Under the pieces are notes generated by a model. That model was not told the DNA's origin, searched no databases, and was given only the letters and a program-made list of their open reading frames with translations. Of a DNA stretch of 64,000 nucleotides, positions 31,768 to 40,362 are shown piece after piece; the first letter of the stretch is position 1, and each line of letters opens with the position of its first letter. Origin of the DNA: an uncultured Eubacterium sp. (lineage in GTDB: Bacteria; Bacillota; Clostridia; Oscillospirales; Acutalibacteraceae); assembly GCF_934525195.1 (NCBI RefSeq), contig NZ_CAKSZA010000001.1, forward strand, positions 186,001 through 250,000. The letters run 5' to 3'. The translations under genes and the position numbers were made by a program.

Positions 31768-33483
31768 TTATTCCATAAATTTGCCGGCTGCCTCAACCAA
31801 AGCGTCTGCAAGAGTGTGAGCACTGTTTTTATCTGTGCCGATTGCAGTGATGTATGCCTTGATTTTCGGTTCTGTGCCTGACGGTCTGACAATAACCTTA
31901 TTGCCATCGGTAAGGTCAAACGCAATAACATTTGATTTTGGCAAATCAATAGTCTTTGACGGAGAACCGTCTGCATAAGTGACGGTTGAACTTTCGTAAT
32001 CAGATACGGCTGTAACTGCCATACCTGCAATTTCCTTTGGTGAATTTATGCGGAGAGTGTTCATAATAGACGCCATTTTGTCCATACCTGCCGCACCCTC
32101 AAAGGTGTATGACTCAACAACATTTGCATAGTAGCCGAACTCGTCATAAAGAGAATTCATAACATCAACAAGGTTCATATTCTTTGTTTTGTAATAAGCT
32201 GCCATTTCGCAAATAAGCATTGAAGCAACAACTGCGTCCTTATCTCTTGCATGAGTGCCTGCAAGGTAGCCGTAGCTTTCTTCAAAGCCCATAACGAAGT
32301 CGCTTGCTCTGCCCTCTGCCTCAAGATTTGTGATAAGCTCGCCTATATACTTAAATCCTGTTAGAAGATTCTTAAATGTGCAATTATACTTCTTAGCAAT
32401 AACCTCTGCAAGGTCGGTTGAAACAAAAGATTTTACGGCAATCGCAGAATCAGGCAACGTGCCCTTTGCCTTACGCTCCGAAAGAATGTAATTGAGGAGC
32501 ATTGCGCCAACTTCGTTACCGCTCAAAAGAACAGGCTCGCCCTTATCATCGGGAACGGCAATGCCCACTCTGTCGCAGTCAGGGTCGGTTGCAAGAAGCA
32601 AATCTGCCTTGATAGTCTTGTTCATTTCAAGTCCAAGTTCAAACACCTGCTTGATTTCCGGATTTGGGAACGGACAAGTCGGGAAGTTGCCGTCAGGATT
32701 TTCCTGCTCGGGAACAACATAAACATTCTTAACACCGATTCTGTCGAGAATTTCACGAACCGGCTTGTTGCCCGTGCCGTTAAGCGGAGTGTAAATAACC
32801 TTTAAATCGGCGTTCTTTACAATATCGGGATTGATGCATTGCTTTTGAACCTCGTCAAGGAACAATTCGATTACATCCTTGCCGATAAACTCGATTGTGC
32901 CATCGGCAACAGCCTTATCAAAATCAACCTTTTTGATGCCTGTAAAGTAATCCACCTTTTGAATGAACTCGTATGTTTCCGACGCTTCTTCATCGGTCAT
33001 TTGATAGCCCTTTGGATTATAGCACTTATAGCCGTTATACTTTGCAGGGTTGTGCGAAGCGGTGAGAATGATACCGCTTGATGTGTGGAAGTGGCGGATT
33101 GCGAACGAAAGGCAAGGAGTCGGCTCAAGCTCGTCATAAATATAAACCTTGATGCCGTTTGCAGCCAAAATGCTTGCAGCCTCTTTGCTGAAATATTCTG
33201 ATTTAATTCTGCTGTCGTAGCCGATTGCAACGGACGGTGACTCGTAGTGTGCGTTGAGAAAATCCGCAAGTCCCTGTGTTGCTCTGCCGACTGTGTAAAT
33301 ATTCATTCTGTTTGTGCCTGCTCCGATTACACCACGAAGTCCGGCAGTACCAAATTCGAGTGAACGATAGAATCTATCCAAAATCTCATCGTCATTGCCC
33401 TTTATGCTTTCAAGTTCTGCCGTAAGGTCAGGGTCGCCTGTTGCCTTTTGCAACCACTCGTTATATAAAGCGTTAATGTCCAT
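31768..33483 (-). CDS. pgcA: Phospho-sugar mutase (phosphoglucomutase/phosphomannomutase)
   Basis: 571 aa alpha-D-phosphohexomutase interconverting hexose 1- and 6-phosphates. Active-site Ser143 in TASHNP, metal loop ATDPDCDR, sugar loop GFEESYGY and phosphate-binding RPSGTEPKIKAY are all intact. ATG 33483 follows AAGGAG with a six-base gap. Closest in size to PgcA/YhxB. Co-transcribed with a 31-aa membrane peptide. Confidence 0.93.
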   Translation of the reverse strand: MDINALYNEWLQKATGDPDLTAELESIKGNDDEILDRFYRSLEFGTAGLRGVIGAGTNRMNIYTVGRATQGLADFLNAHYESPSVAIGYDSRIKSEYFSKEAASILAANGIKVYIYDELEPTPCLSFAIRHFHTSSGIILTASHNPAKYNGYKCYNPKGYQMTDEEASETYEFIQKVDYFTGIKKVDFDKAVADGTIEFIGKDVIELFLDEVQKQCINPDIVKNADLKVIYTPLNGTGNKPVREILDRIGVKNVYVVPEQENPDGNFPTCPFPNPEIKQVFELGLEMNKTIKADLLLATDPDCDRVGIAVPDDKGEPVLLSGNEVGAMLLNYILSERKAKGTLPDSAIAVKSFVSTDLAEVIAKKYNCTFKNLLTGFKYIGELITNLEAEGRASDFVMGFEESYGYLAGTHARDKDAVVASMLICEMAAYYKTKNMNLVDVMNSLYDEFGYYANVVESYTFEGAAGMDKMASIMNTLRINSPKEIAGMAVTAVSDYESSTVTYADGSPSKTIDLPKSNVIAFDLTDGNKVIVRPSGTEPKIKAYITAIGTDKNSAHTLADALVEAAGKFME

Positions 33484-33528
33484 AAGAAACTCCTTAATCA
33501 ATTAATGTTTATTTGAAAATTCAAGTTT

Positions 33529-33557
33529 ATTTTAAACTTATTATTTTGTATTGTCAA
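33529..33557 (-). promoter_or_regulatory. Sigma-A promoter for phosphoglucomutase
   Basis: Minus strand TTGACA (33552-33557), 17 bases, TAAAAT (33529-33534). Its -35 overlaps the -35 of the divergent plus-strand promoter. Confidence 0.75.
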
Positions 33558-33579
33558 TATTTCAAATATAATGTATAAT
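33551..33579 (+). promoter_or_regulatory. Sigma-A promoter for acyltransferase-yifB
   Basis: TTGTCA (33551-33556), 17 bases, TATAAT (33574-33579). Shares five bases with the minus-strand -35 at 33552-33557. Confidence 0.72.
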
Positions 33580-33610
33580 ATTTATTAACAATTTATTTGC
33601 AGGTGATGAA

Positions 33611-34615
33611 ATGAAAAAGAGAATTGCATTGTGGGACAACCTGAAATTCCTACTTATCATATTGGTTGTAATAGGGCATTTTGCACAACAGCTGAGAGAT
33701 AACAACGAGATTTTGCAGAGAATATATGTGCTGATATACTCTTTCCATATGCCGGCTTTTATTTTTGTGACAGGATTGTTTTCAAAAAGAGCCGTGAATG
33801 AAAAAGACATCAAAAAAATATTGCCGTACTTAACTTGCTTTTTTGCAACAGCGGTTACACTCTTTTTGACGACCTCGGCACTTGGCTGGGAATCAAAATT
33901 CGAACTGTTCAATCCTGGCGGATTGCCGTGGTACTTGATGTCGATGTTCATTATGTTCATGATTACAATGCTGTTGAAAGATTATAAACCGCAACACATA
34001 TTTATATTGTCATTGTTTATAGGCGTTATGTGCGGATTTGTACAAGCAGAAGATCCCGACTTCTTCACTTGGATGCGAACCCTCATATTCTATCCGTTTT
34101 TCTACCTCGGCTATTGCCTTGACAGCGAAAAAATCGAAAAAGCAACAAACAAAATCTATTTGAAAATCATCGCCGTCGTGTTTTTTGTGACGATGTACAT
34201 ACTCATTTTTTCATATCCGAAAGAGGCAAGAACGCTCAGCCAGCTCAACACGGCAAGGCATTTTTATTCGGAATTGGGACGATTTGAACCTCTCGGATGG
34301 CTGTACAGAATTATGTGCTACGCAATAGGATTTGCGGCGATATTCCTGCTGATAAGCCTGCTTCCGAGAAAAAATATTTCGGCTTTCACAAAATATGGAG
34401 GACGAACACTCGGAATATATATGTTCCATTATGTCATTATATATATATTATTATATGTACTCAATATCCAAGATATATTCAAATCCGTTTTTCCAAACAG
34501 CTGGGCATATCTAATCATCCCTGTTGCAATACTGACAGCGTATTTCTGTGGCAATCCGCTGTTCAATCAAGTATCGCAAAAGCTGTTTTCACGCAAAGGA
34601 AAACTGAAAGGATAA
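33611..34615 (+). CDS. Acyltransferase family 3 membrane protein
   Basis: 334 aa, about ten membrane helices, with the family start WDNLKFLLIILVVIGHF (His near residue 23) and SFHMPAFIFVTG. OafA/NodX-like proteins O-acylate surface sugars; some also act on small molecules. GGTGATGAA precedes ATG 33611. The yifB start is four bases after its stop, so the two share a transcript, probably by chance of position. Confidence 0.87.
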   Translation: MKKRIALWDNLKFLLIILVVIGHFAQQLRDNNEILQRIYVLIYSFHMPAFIFVTGLFSKRAVNEKDIKKILPYLTCFFATAVTLFLTTSALGWESKFELFNPGGLPWYLMSMFIMFMITMLLKDYKPQHIFILSLFIGVMCGFVQAEDPDFFTWMRTLIFYPFFYLGYCLDSEKIEKATNKIYLKIIAVVFFVTMYILIFSYPKEARTLSQLNTARHFYSELGRFEPLGWLYRIMCYAIGFAAIFLLISLLPRKNISAFTKYGGRTLGIYMFHYVIIYILLYVLNIQDIFKSVFPNSWAYLIIPVAILTAYFCGNPLFNQVSQKLFSRKGKLKG

Positions 34616-34618
34616 GCT

Positions 34619-36145
34619 ATGTTTGCTAAAGTAAAAAGTGAAGGACTTTTGGGAATAGAAAGCTACGATGTTGAGGTTGAAGCTGACCTCAGTTCGGGCA
34701 TGCCTAGATTTGACCTTGTCGGCTTGCCCGACACGGCGGTTAAAGAAAGCCGTGAGCGTGTGAGAGCGTCAATCAAAAACTGCGGTTTTGACTTCCCTGT
34801 TTCAAGAATAACGGTTAACATTGCCCCTGCCGACATCAAAAAAGCGGGTGCCGTATACGACCTGCCGATACTCGTTTCAATATCAAAGGCAAGCGGTCAA
34901 ATCAAGGCAAACTTAGATGATTTTGCATTTATCGGTGAGTTGTCGCTTGACGGTGAAATTCGCAAGGCGAACGGCGTTTTGCCAATGGTTTTGCGTGCAA
35001 AAGAAAAAGGGCTGAGCGGAATATTTGTGCCATACCAAAACTCGTTTGAGGCAAGTGTTGTAAACGGCATTGACATTTTTCCCGCAAGGAGCATAAAAGA
35101 AATTGTTTCTCACCTTGATTTCGGCAAGCTGATTGAACCTGTTTCGCACGATATAAGCGAGGAGGACACGCTCACGGAACAACTTGATTTTGCCGATGTC
35201 AGAGGTCAGGAAGCCGCAAAAAGAGCTATCGAAATTGCTGCGGCAGGCTCACACAACTTGATTATGATTGGTCCTCCGGGCACGGGAAAATCAATGCTTG
35301 CAAAGAGAATCGGCTCGATTTTGCCCGATATGACATTTGACGAAAAAATCGAAACAACGGCAATTTATTCCGTTGCGGGATTGTTGCCCGAAGATGTAAA
35401 ATTAATATCAAAGCGACCATTCAGGAGTCCTCACCACACAATCTCTGCACAAGGCTTGACGGGCGGCGGAACAAACCTCAGACCGGGCGAATTGTCGCTT
35501 GCACACAACGGCGTACTGTTTATGGACGAGTTTCCCGAATTCGACAGACGAACAAAGGAATCGCTCAGGCAACCGCTTGAAGATTCAAGGGTTACAATCA
35601 GCCGTGCAGGAGGTTCTGTAAGTTATCCCGCAAACCTGATGGTTGTTGCCGCTATGAACCCTTGCCCTTGCGGTTATCTCGGTCATCCGACAACGCCGTG
35701 CAAATGCACAGACGGAGCAAAGAGAAAATATCAAAACAAGATTTCAGGGCCGCTCCTTGACAGAATGGATATCCACATTGAAGTGCAAAACGTTGAATAC
35801 GAAACCATTTCAAGCAAGGAAAAAGCCGAAAGTTCGGCAGAAATCAAAAAGCGTGTTGACAAGGCAAGAGCCATTCAGCAAAAGAGATTTGAGGGCACGG
35901 AAATCAGTTGCAACGCAAAGATGACGCCGTCTGCAACTCAAAAATATTGCACCATGTCACCGCAGGCAAATGCAATGATGAAAAACAGTTTTGAAAAACT
36001 CGGAATGTCGGGCAGAGCATACGACAAAATTTTGAGAGTGGCAAGAACGATAGCCGACCTTGACGACAGCGAAAACATTGAAGTTCAGCATATCGCCGAG
36101 GCATTGCAATACAGAGCACTCGACAGAAAATATTGGGGATTATAA
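34619..36145 (+). CDS. comM: YifB/ComM family Mg-chelatase-like AAA+ ATPase
   Basis: 508 aa: N-terminal ChlI-like domain (GMPRFDLVGLPDTAVKESRERVR), Walker A GPPGTGKS (218-225), Walker B FMDEF, and a Cys-rich NPCPCGYLGH zinc-binding loop. ComM in other bacteria is a branch-migration helicase in natural transformation; the role in Clostridia is untested. AAAGGA before ATG 34619. Ends at a shared terminator. Confidence 0.93.
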   Translation: MFAKVKSEGLLGIESYDVEVEADLSSGMPRFDLVGLPDTAVKESRERVRASIKNCGFDFPVSRITVNIAPADIKKAGAVYDLPILVSISKASGQIKANLDDFAFIGELSLDGEIRKANGVLPMVLRAKEKGLSGIFVPYQNSFEASVVNGIDIFPARSIKEIVSHLDFGKLIEPVSHDISEEDTLTEQLDFADVRGQEAAKRAIEIAAAGSHNLIMIGPPGTGKSMLAKRIGSILPDMTFDEKIETTAIYSVAGLLPEDVKLISKRPFRSPHHTISAQGLTGGGTNLRPGELSLAHNGVLFMDEFPEFDRRTKESLRQPLEDSRVTISRAGGSVSYPANLMVVAAMNPCPCGYLGHPTTPCKCTDGAKRKYQNKISGPLLDRMDIHIEVQNVEYETISSKEKAESSAEIKKRVDKARAIQQKRFEGTEISCNAKMTPSATQKYCTMSPQANAMMKNSFEKLGMSGRAYDKILRVARTIADLDDSENIEVQHIAEALQYRALDRKYWGL

Positions 36146-36151
36146 ACAACA

Positions 36152-36181
36152 AAAGGACGGAGAAATCAATCTCTGTCCTTT
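36152..36181. terminator. Bidirectional terminator between yifB and PHP gene
   Basis: AAAGGACGGAGA / TCTCTGTCCTTT with one G-T pair and a six-base loop; its right arm is also the last codons of the PHP gene. Confidence 0.8.
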
Positions 36182-37074
36182 ATTATATTTCTGTTTTTAA
36201 ACACTTCAAGTGTGCGTTTGATTTGGTCATCGAAAAATCGTTGTTCCACGGCGGTCAATTCATCGGGTGAAATTTCACCGATATTCTGCACCTTGTTTGC
36301 GCCGTGAAAATCGGAGCCTGCCGTGAAGATAATATTAAGATTGTCATATTTTTTGCATCTGTCAATTATCTGCCGGCGGAAGTCGGCATTTTGCTTGTAA
36401 TGCCACAATTCAACACCCACCGTATCGGTTGCTTTTGCCGTGATTGTTGCAATCTCATCTATTTCTTCATCAGTAAATCCATATTCAACAAAATGGGCAA
36501 TACTCGGCAATCCGCCACACCCCACAACAGCATACAAACCCTCCTCAAAAGTCATTTCCCTACGCTTGACAAAATACTTTGACTTGGTGTTGATTATGGT
36601 TTTGAACGCATTGCTCACGGACTCTGTGATGCCTTTATCCGTCAGATACCTTGCAATATGAACACGGTTGATAAAGCCGTCACCGTTGAGCATTGACAAA
36701 AACTCATCATAATTCACATCATAATCAACAGAAAGATTATCAATCATCTGCCTAACCTGAACAGCCTTTGACTCCGCTTCCCTGTCAAGAAGTGCCCTCA
36801 ACGGAGCAAATTTTTCGCTGTTGAAATCGCTGTTCACATTGAAATATCCGAGCAAATGGAGCTTTTTGCCGTTATGCTTTGTTGACAGTTCAATGCCTGC
36901 AATTTTGCGTGGCAATTCATCAGCCATTTCTTTTAAAACACCGACACTTTGAAAATTGTTGTGGTCGGTTACAGCTATATACTCAAAATCATTTTTCTTT
37001 GCAAAATCAACAATTTGAGGCACGGTAAATGTGCCGTCGGAAAAAGTTGAATGCATATGCAAATCAATCTTCAA
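36166..37074 (-). CDS. PHP-domain phosphoesterase (TrpH/YciV-like)
   Basis: About 302 aa with PHP metal motifs DLHMHSTFSDGT, AVTDHNN, GIELS and GSDFHG. TrpH-like members hydrolyse 3',5'-bisphosphate nucleotides or oligoribonucleotides. The start is TTG 37074 (MKIDLHMH), with GGTGAT upstream; the frame runs on to 37155 but without a binding site. Converges on yifB and shares its terminator. Confidence 0.85.
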   Translation of the reverse strand: MKIDLHMHSTFSDGTFTVPQIVDFAKKNDFEYIAVTDHNNFQSVGVLKEMADELPRKIAGIELSTKHNGKKLHLLGYFNVNSDFNSEKFAPLRALLDREAESKAVQVRQMIDNLSVDYDVNYDEFLSMLNGDGFINRVHIARYLTDKGITESVSNAFKTIINTKSKYFVKRREMTFEEGLYAVVGCGGLPSIAHFVEYGFTDEEIDEIATITAKATDTVGVELWHYKQNADFRRQIIDRCKKYDNLNIIFTAGSDFHGANKVQNIGEISPDELTAVEQRFFDDQIKRTLEVFKNRNIIKDRD

Positions 37075-37210
37075 AATATCACCGCAAATAATAAAATTCC
37101 TTAGTAGTTTTACAGAAAAAACAAACTTTACACAAAACGATTTTATATTATCCACAAAACAAAGTCAAGAAATTATGCCATATTTTGGCTATGTTTTGCA
37201 CTCAACTTTC

Positions 37211-37238
37211 TTGACAAGGAGAATAAAAGGTTTATAAT
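37211..37238 (+). promoter_or_regulatory. Sigma-A promoter for ilvA-ridA
   Basis: TTGACA (37211-37216), 16 bases, TATAAT (37233-37238). Confidence 0.8.
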
Positions 37239-37276
37239 ATAACTATTACTATAACCACGAATAAGAGGAAAATCAT

Positions 37277-38476
37277 ATGTTATCATTAGACAGAGTGTAC
37301 AAAGCCTCAACAATTCTCAAAGAAATCATCAGAGAAACAGATTTAATTGCGGCACCGAATCTAAAACAAGGTTGCAATGTTTATCTCAAAACAGAAAACC
37401 TACAAGTAACAGGTTCGTTCAAAATCAGAGGCTCATACTTCAAAATCAGTCAATTAACAGAAGAAGAAAAGCAAAAGGGCGTTATCGCTTGCTCTGCGGG
37501 TAACCACGCACAGGGCGTTGCACTTGCTGCCACAAAGAACGGCATAAAGTCAATCATCTGCTTGCCTGACGGCGCTCCTATCAGCAAGGTGGAAGCAACC
37601 AAAAGATACGGCGCAGAAGTTTGCCTTGTAAAAGGTGTTTATGATGATGCATACAACAAGGCTATTGAACTCAAAGACGAGAAAGGACTCACCTTTATTC
37701 ATCCGTTCAACGACCCTGATGTAATCGCAGGTCAAGGCACAATCGGACTTGAAATTCTCAATCAGCTTCCAAGTGCGGATGTGGTTGTTGTGCCAATCGG
37801 CGGTGGCGGACTTATCAGCGGTATTGCCTACACAATCAAGCAGTTGAAGCCTAACTGCAAGGTATACGGTGTTCAGGCTGCCGGTGCTCCGTCTATGGAA
37901 CATTCTATTGCCGACGGCGAAATTGAAACCCTTGATTACGTAAACACCATTGCGGACGGTATTGCGGTTAAAACTCCGGGTTCTTTGACATATGACATTT
38001 GCAACCAATACGTTGACGGAATTGTTACTGTGACAGATGACGAAATCGCACTTGCAATCCTCACACTTTTGGAGCAACAAAAGCTTATTGCAGAGGGTGC
38101 GGGCGCTGTGCCTGTTGCCGCTGTTATGAACGGCAAAATTCCTGATGTGGACGGCAAAAATGTTGTTTGCGTTGTATCGGGCGGCAACATTGACGTTACA
38201 ATCCTTTCAAGAGTTATTGAGCGTGGTCTGAAAATGGGCGGAAGAACCGCAGACATTGTTATTGCTTTGTCTGACAAACCGGGTCAGCTTTCAGGTGTAA
38301 GCCAGATTGTAGCCGAGCAAGGTGCAAATGTTGTTTCCGTTAACTACGACTCAACCGACCTTGATATGAACATTACGGACTGCTATCTTAAAATCGGCGT
38401 TGAAACAAGGAACTTTGAGCACATTGTTTCTGTTAAAAAGGCACTTACAGACGCAGGATTTAAAGTATTGGAATAA
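37277..38476 (+). CDS. ilvA: Threonine ammonia-lyase
   Basis: 399 aa PLP enzyme making 2-oxobutyrate and ammonia from threonine. PLP Lys49 in GSFKIRG, SAGNHAQGVA and GGGGLISG loops, and a C-terminal ACT domain from about residue 325 (IVIALSDKPGQLSGVSQIVAEQGANV). The length and single ACT domain fit the short IlvA/TdcB-type enzymes. Followed by ridA 21 bases downstream, which removes the reactive enamine this enzyme releases, a well-known functional pair. Confidence 0.93.
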   Translation: MLSLDRVYKASTILKEIIRETDLIAAPNLKQGCNVYLKTENLQVTGSFKIRGSYFKISQLTEEEKQKGVIACSAGNHAQGVALAATKNGIKSIICLPDGAPISKVEATKRYGAEVCLVKGVYDDAYNKAIELKDEKGLTFIHPFNDPDVIAGQGTIGLEILNQLPSADVVVVPIGGGGLISGIAYTIKQLKPNCKVYGVQAAGAPSMEHSIADGEIETLDYVNTIADGIAVKTPGSLTYDICNQYVDGIVTVTDDEIALAILTLLEQQKLIAEGAGAVPVAAVMNGKIPDVDGKNVVCVVSGGNIDVTILSRVIERGLKMGGRTADIVIALSDKPGQLSGVSQIVAEQGANVVSVNYDSTDLDMNITDCYLKIGVETRNFEHIVSVKKALTDAGFKVLE

Positions 38477-38497
38477 CAAACAAAGGAGATAAAAATT

Positions 38498-38869
38498 ATG
38501 GAATATGTTGCAACAAACAATGCACCAAACGCAATCGGACCTTATTCACAGGCAGTAAAGGCAAATGGCTTGCTTTTCACTTCGGGTCAAATCGCAATCA
38601 ACCCTGCAACCAACACAGTTGAGGCAAAGACAATTGAGGAGCAGACAACTCAGGTTTGCGAAAATCTCAAAGCTGTTGTTGAAGCGGCAGGCACAGATAT
38701 GAGCAAAGTTGTAAAGACTGTTTGCTTCCTTGCAGACATCAACGACTTCGGTGCTTTCAACGAGATTTACGGCAATTATTTCACCTCAAAGCCGGCAAGA
38801 AGCTGTGTGGCAGTAAAGGATTTGCCAAAGGGCGTTCTTTGCGAAGTTGAGCTTATTGCTGAATTATAA
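38498..38869 (+). CDS. ridA: RidA family enamine/imine deaminase
   Basis: 123 aa YjgF/RidA protein: APNAIGPYSQAVKANGLLFTSGQI and the conserved Arg of PARSCVAV with C-terminal GVLCEVELIAEL. Hydrolyses 2-aminoacrylate and iminobutyrate. AAAGGAG before ATG 38498. Co-transcribed with ilvA, its main source of substrate; a terminator follows. Confidence 0.95.
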   Translation: MEYVATNNAPNAIGPYSQAVKANGLLFTSGQIAINPATNTVEAKTIEEQTTQVCENLKAVVEAAGTDMSKVVKTVCFLADINDFGAFNEIYGNYFTSKPARSCVAVKDLPKGVLCEVELIAEL

Positions 38870-38894
38870 TATGAAATGTTATTAACCTAAATAG

Positions 38895-38922
38895 CCGTCC
38901 TAAGTTTAAATGCTTAGGACGG
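38895..38922 (+). terminator. Terminator of ilvA-ridA
   Basis: CCGTCCTAAG / CTTAGGACGG perfect stem, eight-base loop, then TTTTCTATTT. Confidence 0.87.
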
Positions 38923-38941
38923 TTTTCTATTTATATTGTAT

Positions 38942-39178
38942 TTAGTTTATTCTTTTCTCAATTTCTATTACAATATCACTCATATTAATATCAAGTGCAG
39001 TTGCAATTCTGTAAAGAGTTTCAAGAGTAGGTTTTCTTTCGCCTCGTTCAATCGCAGACAAATGTGTTCTTCCTATATCGGCAAGACCGCTTAAAACCTC
39101 TTGTGAAATCCCTTTCTTTTTTCTAAATTCTTGTATAACCTTACCAACAATTTCGGCATCAAGTGTAGGTACAAACAT
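38942..39178 (-). CDS. Small XRE-family transcriptional regulator
   Basis: 78 aa consisting of one Cro/CI helix-turn-helix (SQEVLSGLADIGRTHLSAIERGERKPTLETLYRIA). AGGTGA lies five bases before ATG 39178. It diverges from the DUF5067 lipoprotein-like gene over 117 bases and may control it or itself; no clear operator was identified. Confidence 0.87.
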   Translation of the reverse strand: MFVPTLDAEIVGKVIQEFRKKKGISQEVLSGLADIGRTHLSAIERGERKPTLETLYRIATALDINMSDIVIEIEKRIN

Positions 39179-39233
39179 AAAATCACCTCATAATGATTTT
39201 ATGATAATATTTAATTATTTATGAATACATATG

Positions 39234-39263
39234 TTGACATTATGTGCACTTATGTGTTAATAT
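39234..39263 (+). promoter_or_regulatory. Sigma-A promoter for DUF5067 gene
   Basis: TTGACA (39234-39239), 18 bases, TAATAT (39258-39263) with TGTG extension. Confidence 0.65.
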
Positions 39264-39295
39264 ATGCTTATAAAATAAAAGGAGGGGATTTGCTA

Positions 39296-39892
39296 ATGGC
39301 AAACAACGATTTTCAACAAAACAATCCTGAGGTACAACAGGCAGTAAACTCTGCACTGAATGAGGAAAAAAAGAAAAAGAAGAAGAAAAAACTAATCATT
39401 TTTGGTGTAATATTTGCAATTATTGTCGTAATTGCTATCGCTGCTTCAGGTTCAGGCTCAGATGACAGTTCAAACAAAACATCAAGTGAAAACACAACAG
39501 CATCATCTGTAAACGCCGAAAAAGAAAAAAGCGATGACAATACATTGGGAGATTTCAAATGCGTTGTTAAAGGTGCAAAAGTTACAAAAGATTGGGAAGG
39601 CAAAGATGCCGTACTCATCACATATGAATTCACAAACAATTCAGATAGTCCAATGAGCTTTGACGGTGCACTTAATGACAAACTTTATCAAGACGGAATT
39701 GAGCTTGAAAGTGCAATTCTAAGTGACGATGAAGAATCAAAACTTCTTGACACAGTTGATTTAAAACCCGGAATTACAAAAGAAGTAAAGAAAGCATATT
39801 TGCTACGCAACAAAGATTCCGAAATCGAAGTGGAAATCCAAGAGATATTCTCATTCAGCGATGATATGATTAAAACCGTAATTAAATTATAA
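39296..39892 (+). CDS. DUF5067 domain membrane-anchored protein
   Basis: 198 aa: a soluble N-terminus with a run of eight Lys, one membrane helix (about residues 33-50), a Ser/Thr/Asn-rich linker and an extracytoplasmic DUF5067-like beta domain (DAVLITYEFTNNSDSPMSF, VDLKPGITKEVKKAYLL). ATG 39296 follows AAAGGAGGGG; the earlier frame includes the promoter. Function unknown; such domains occur in lactococcal and clostridial immunity or cell-surface proteins. Confidence 0.8.
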   Translation: MANNDFQQNNPEVQQAVNSALNEEKKKKKKKKLIIFGVIFAIIVVIAIAASGSGSDDSSNKTSSENTTASSVNAEKEKSDDNTLGDFKCVVKGAKVTKDWEGKDAVLITYEFTNNSDSPMSFDGALNDKLYQDGIELESAILSDDEESKLLDTVDLKPGITKEVKKAYLLRNKDSEIEVEIQEIFSFSDDMIKTVIKL

Positions 39893-39897
39893 AATCT

Positions 39898-39929
39898 AAG
39901 ACCTATGAAGCAAAAGCTTCACAGGTCTT
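39898..39929. terminator. Bidirectional terminator
   Basis: AAGACCTATGAAGC / GCTTCACAGGTCTT with one mismatch, four-base loop; overlaps the stop codon of the minus-strand lipoprotein gene. Confidence 0.78.
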
Positions 39930-40362
39930 AATTATTATGTTTCATTGTGCCATCTTTTTCCCAAGAAACGGTTGAAATGTCGTAGTAAACATTTTTACTG
40001 CTGTCGTAATATATTGACATACTGTCCTTTTTCAGCGACAGCTTATTATCCTTGTCAAAATAGAAATTGCCCTGTTCGGTCACATAGCATTGAAAGCCGT
40101 TCAGTTTTTCACCTGTTGTTTGGTTGACATAATCAGGCAGATAATCTTCGGTCATTTCAAGCTTATACGCCGTGCCCTGCTCATCATAAAACAGAACATC
40201 AAACTTTGATGAATAGGCATTTCCCTTTGCATCATAAAACTGTTCCTGAGTCTCGGTTGTTGACGGTTGCTCTTTTTGCGGTTGCTCCGTCTTTGAGCAC
40301 GCAGAAAAAACAGACGCCAATGCAAGAACCGCAAGCAATATACACAAAGATTTTTTCATCAT
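39928..40362 (-). CDS. Lipoprotein of unknown function
   Basis: 144 aa with a signal peptide and lipobox VFSAC (Cys22), a Gln/Glu/Pro/Thr-rich linker, then a small beta-rich domain with repeated FYDAKGNAY, FYDEQGTAY and FYFDKDNKL motifs. No known domain recognised. The start overlaps the stop of the alcohol dehydrogenase gene, so it belongs to the iolB-ADH transcript. Confidence 0.75.
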   Translation of the reverse strand: MMKKSLCILLAVLALASVFSACSKTEQPQKEQPSTTETQEQFYDAKGNAYSSKFDVLFYDEQGTAYKLEMTEDYLPDYVNQTTGEKLNGFQCYVTEQGNFYFDKDNKLSLKKDSMSIYYDSSKNVYYDISTVSWEKDGTMKHNN

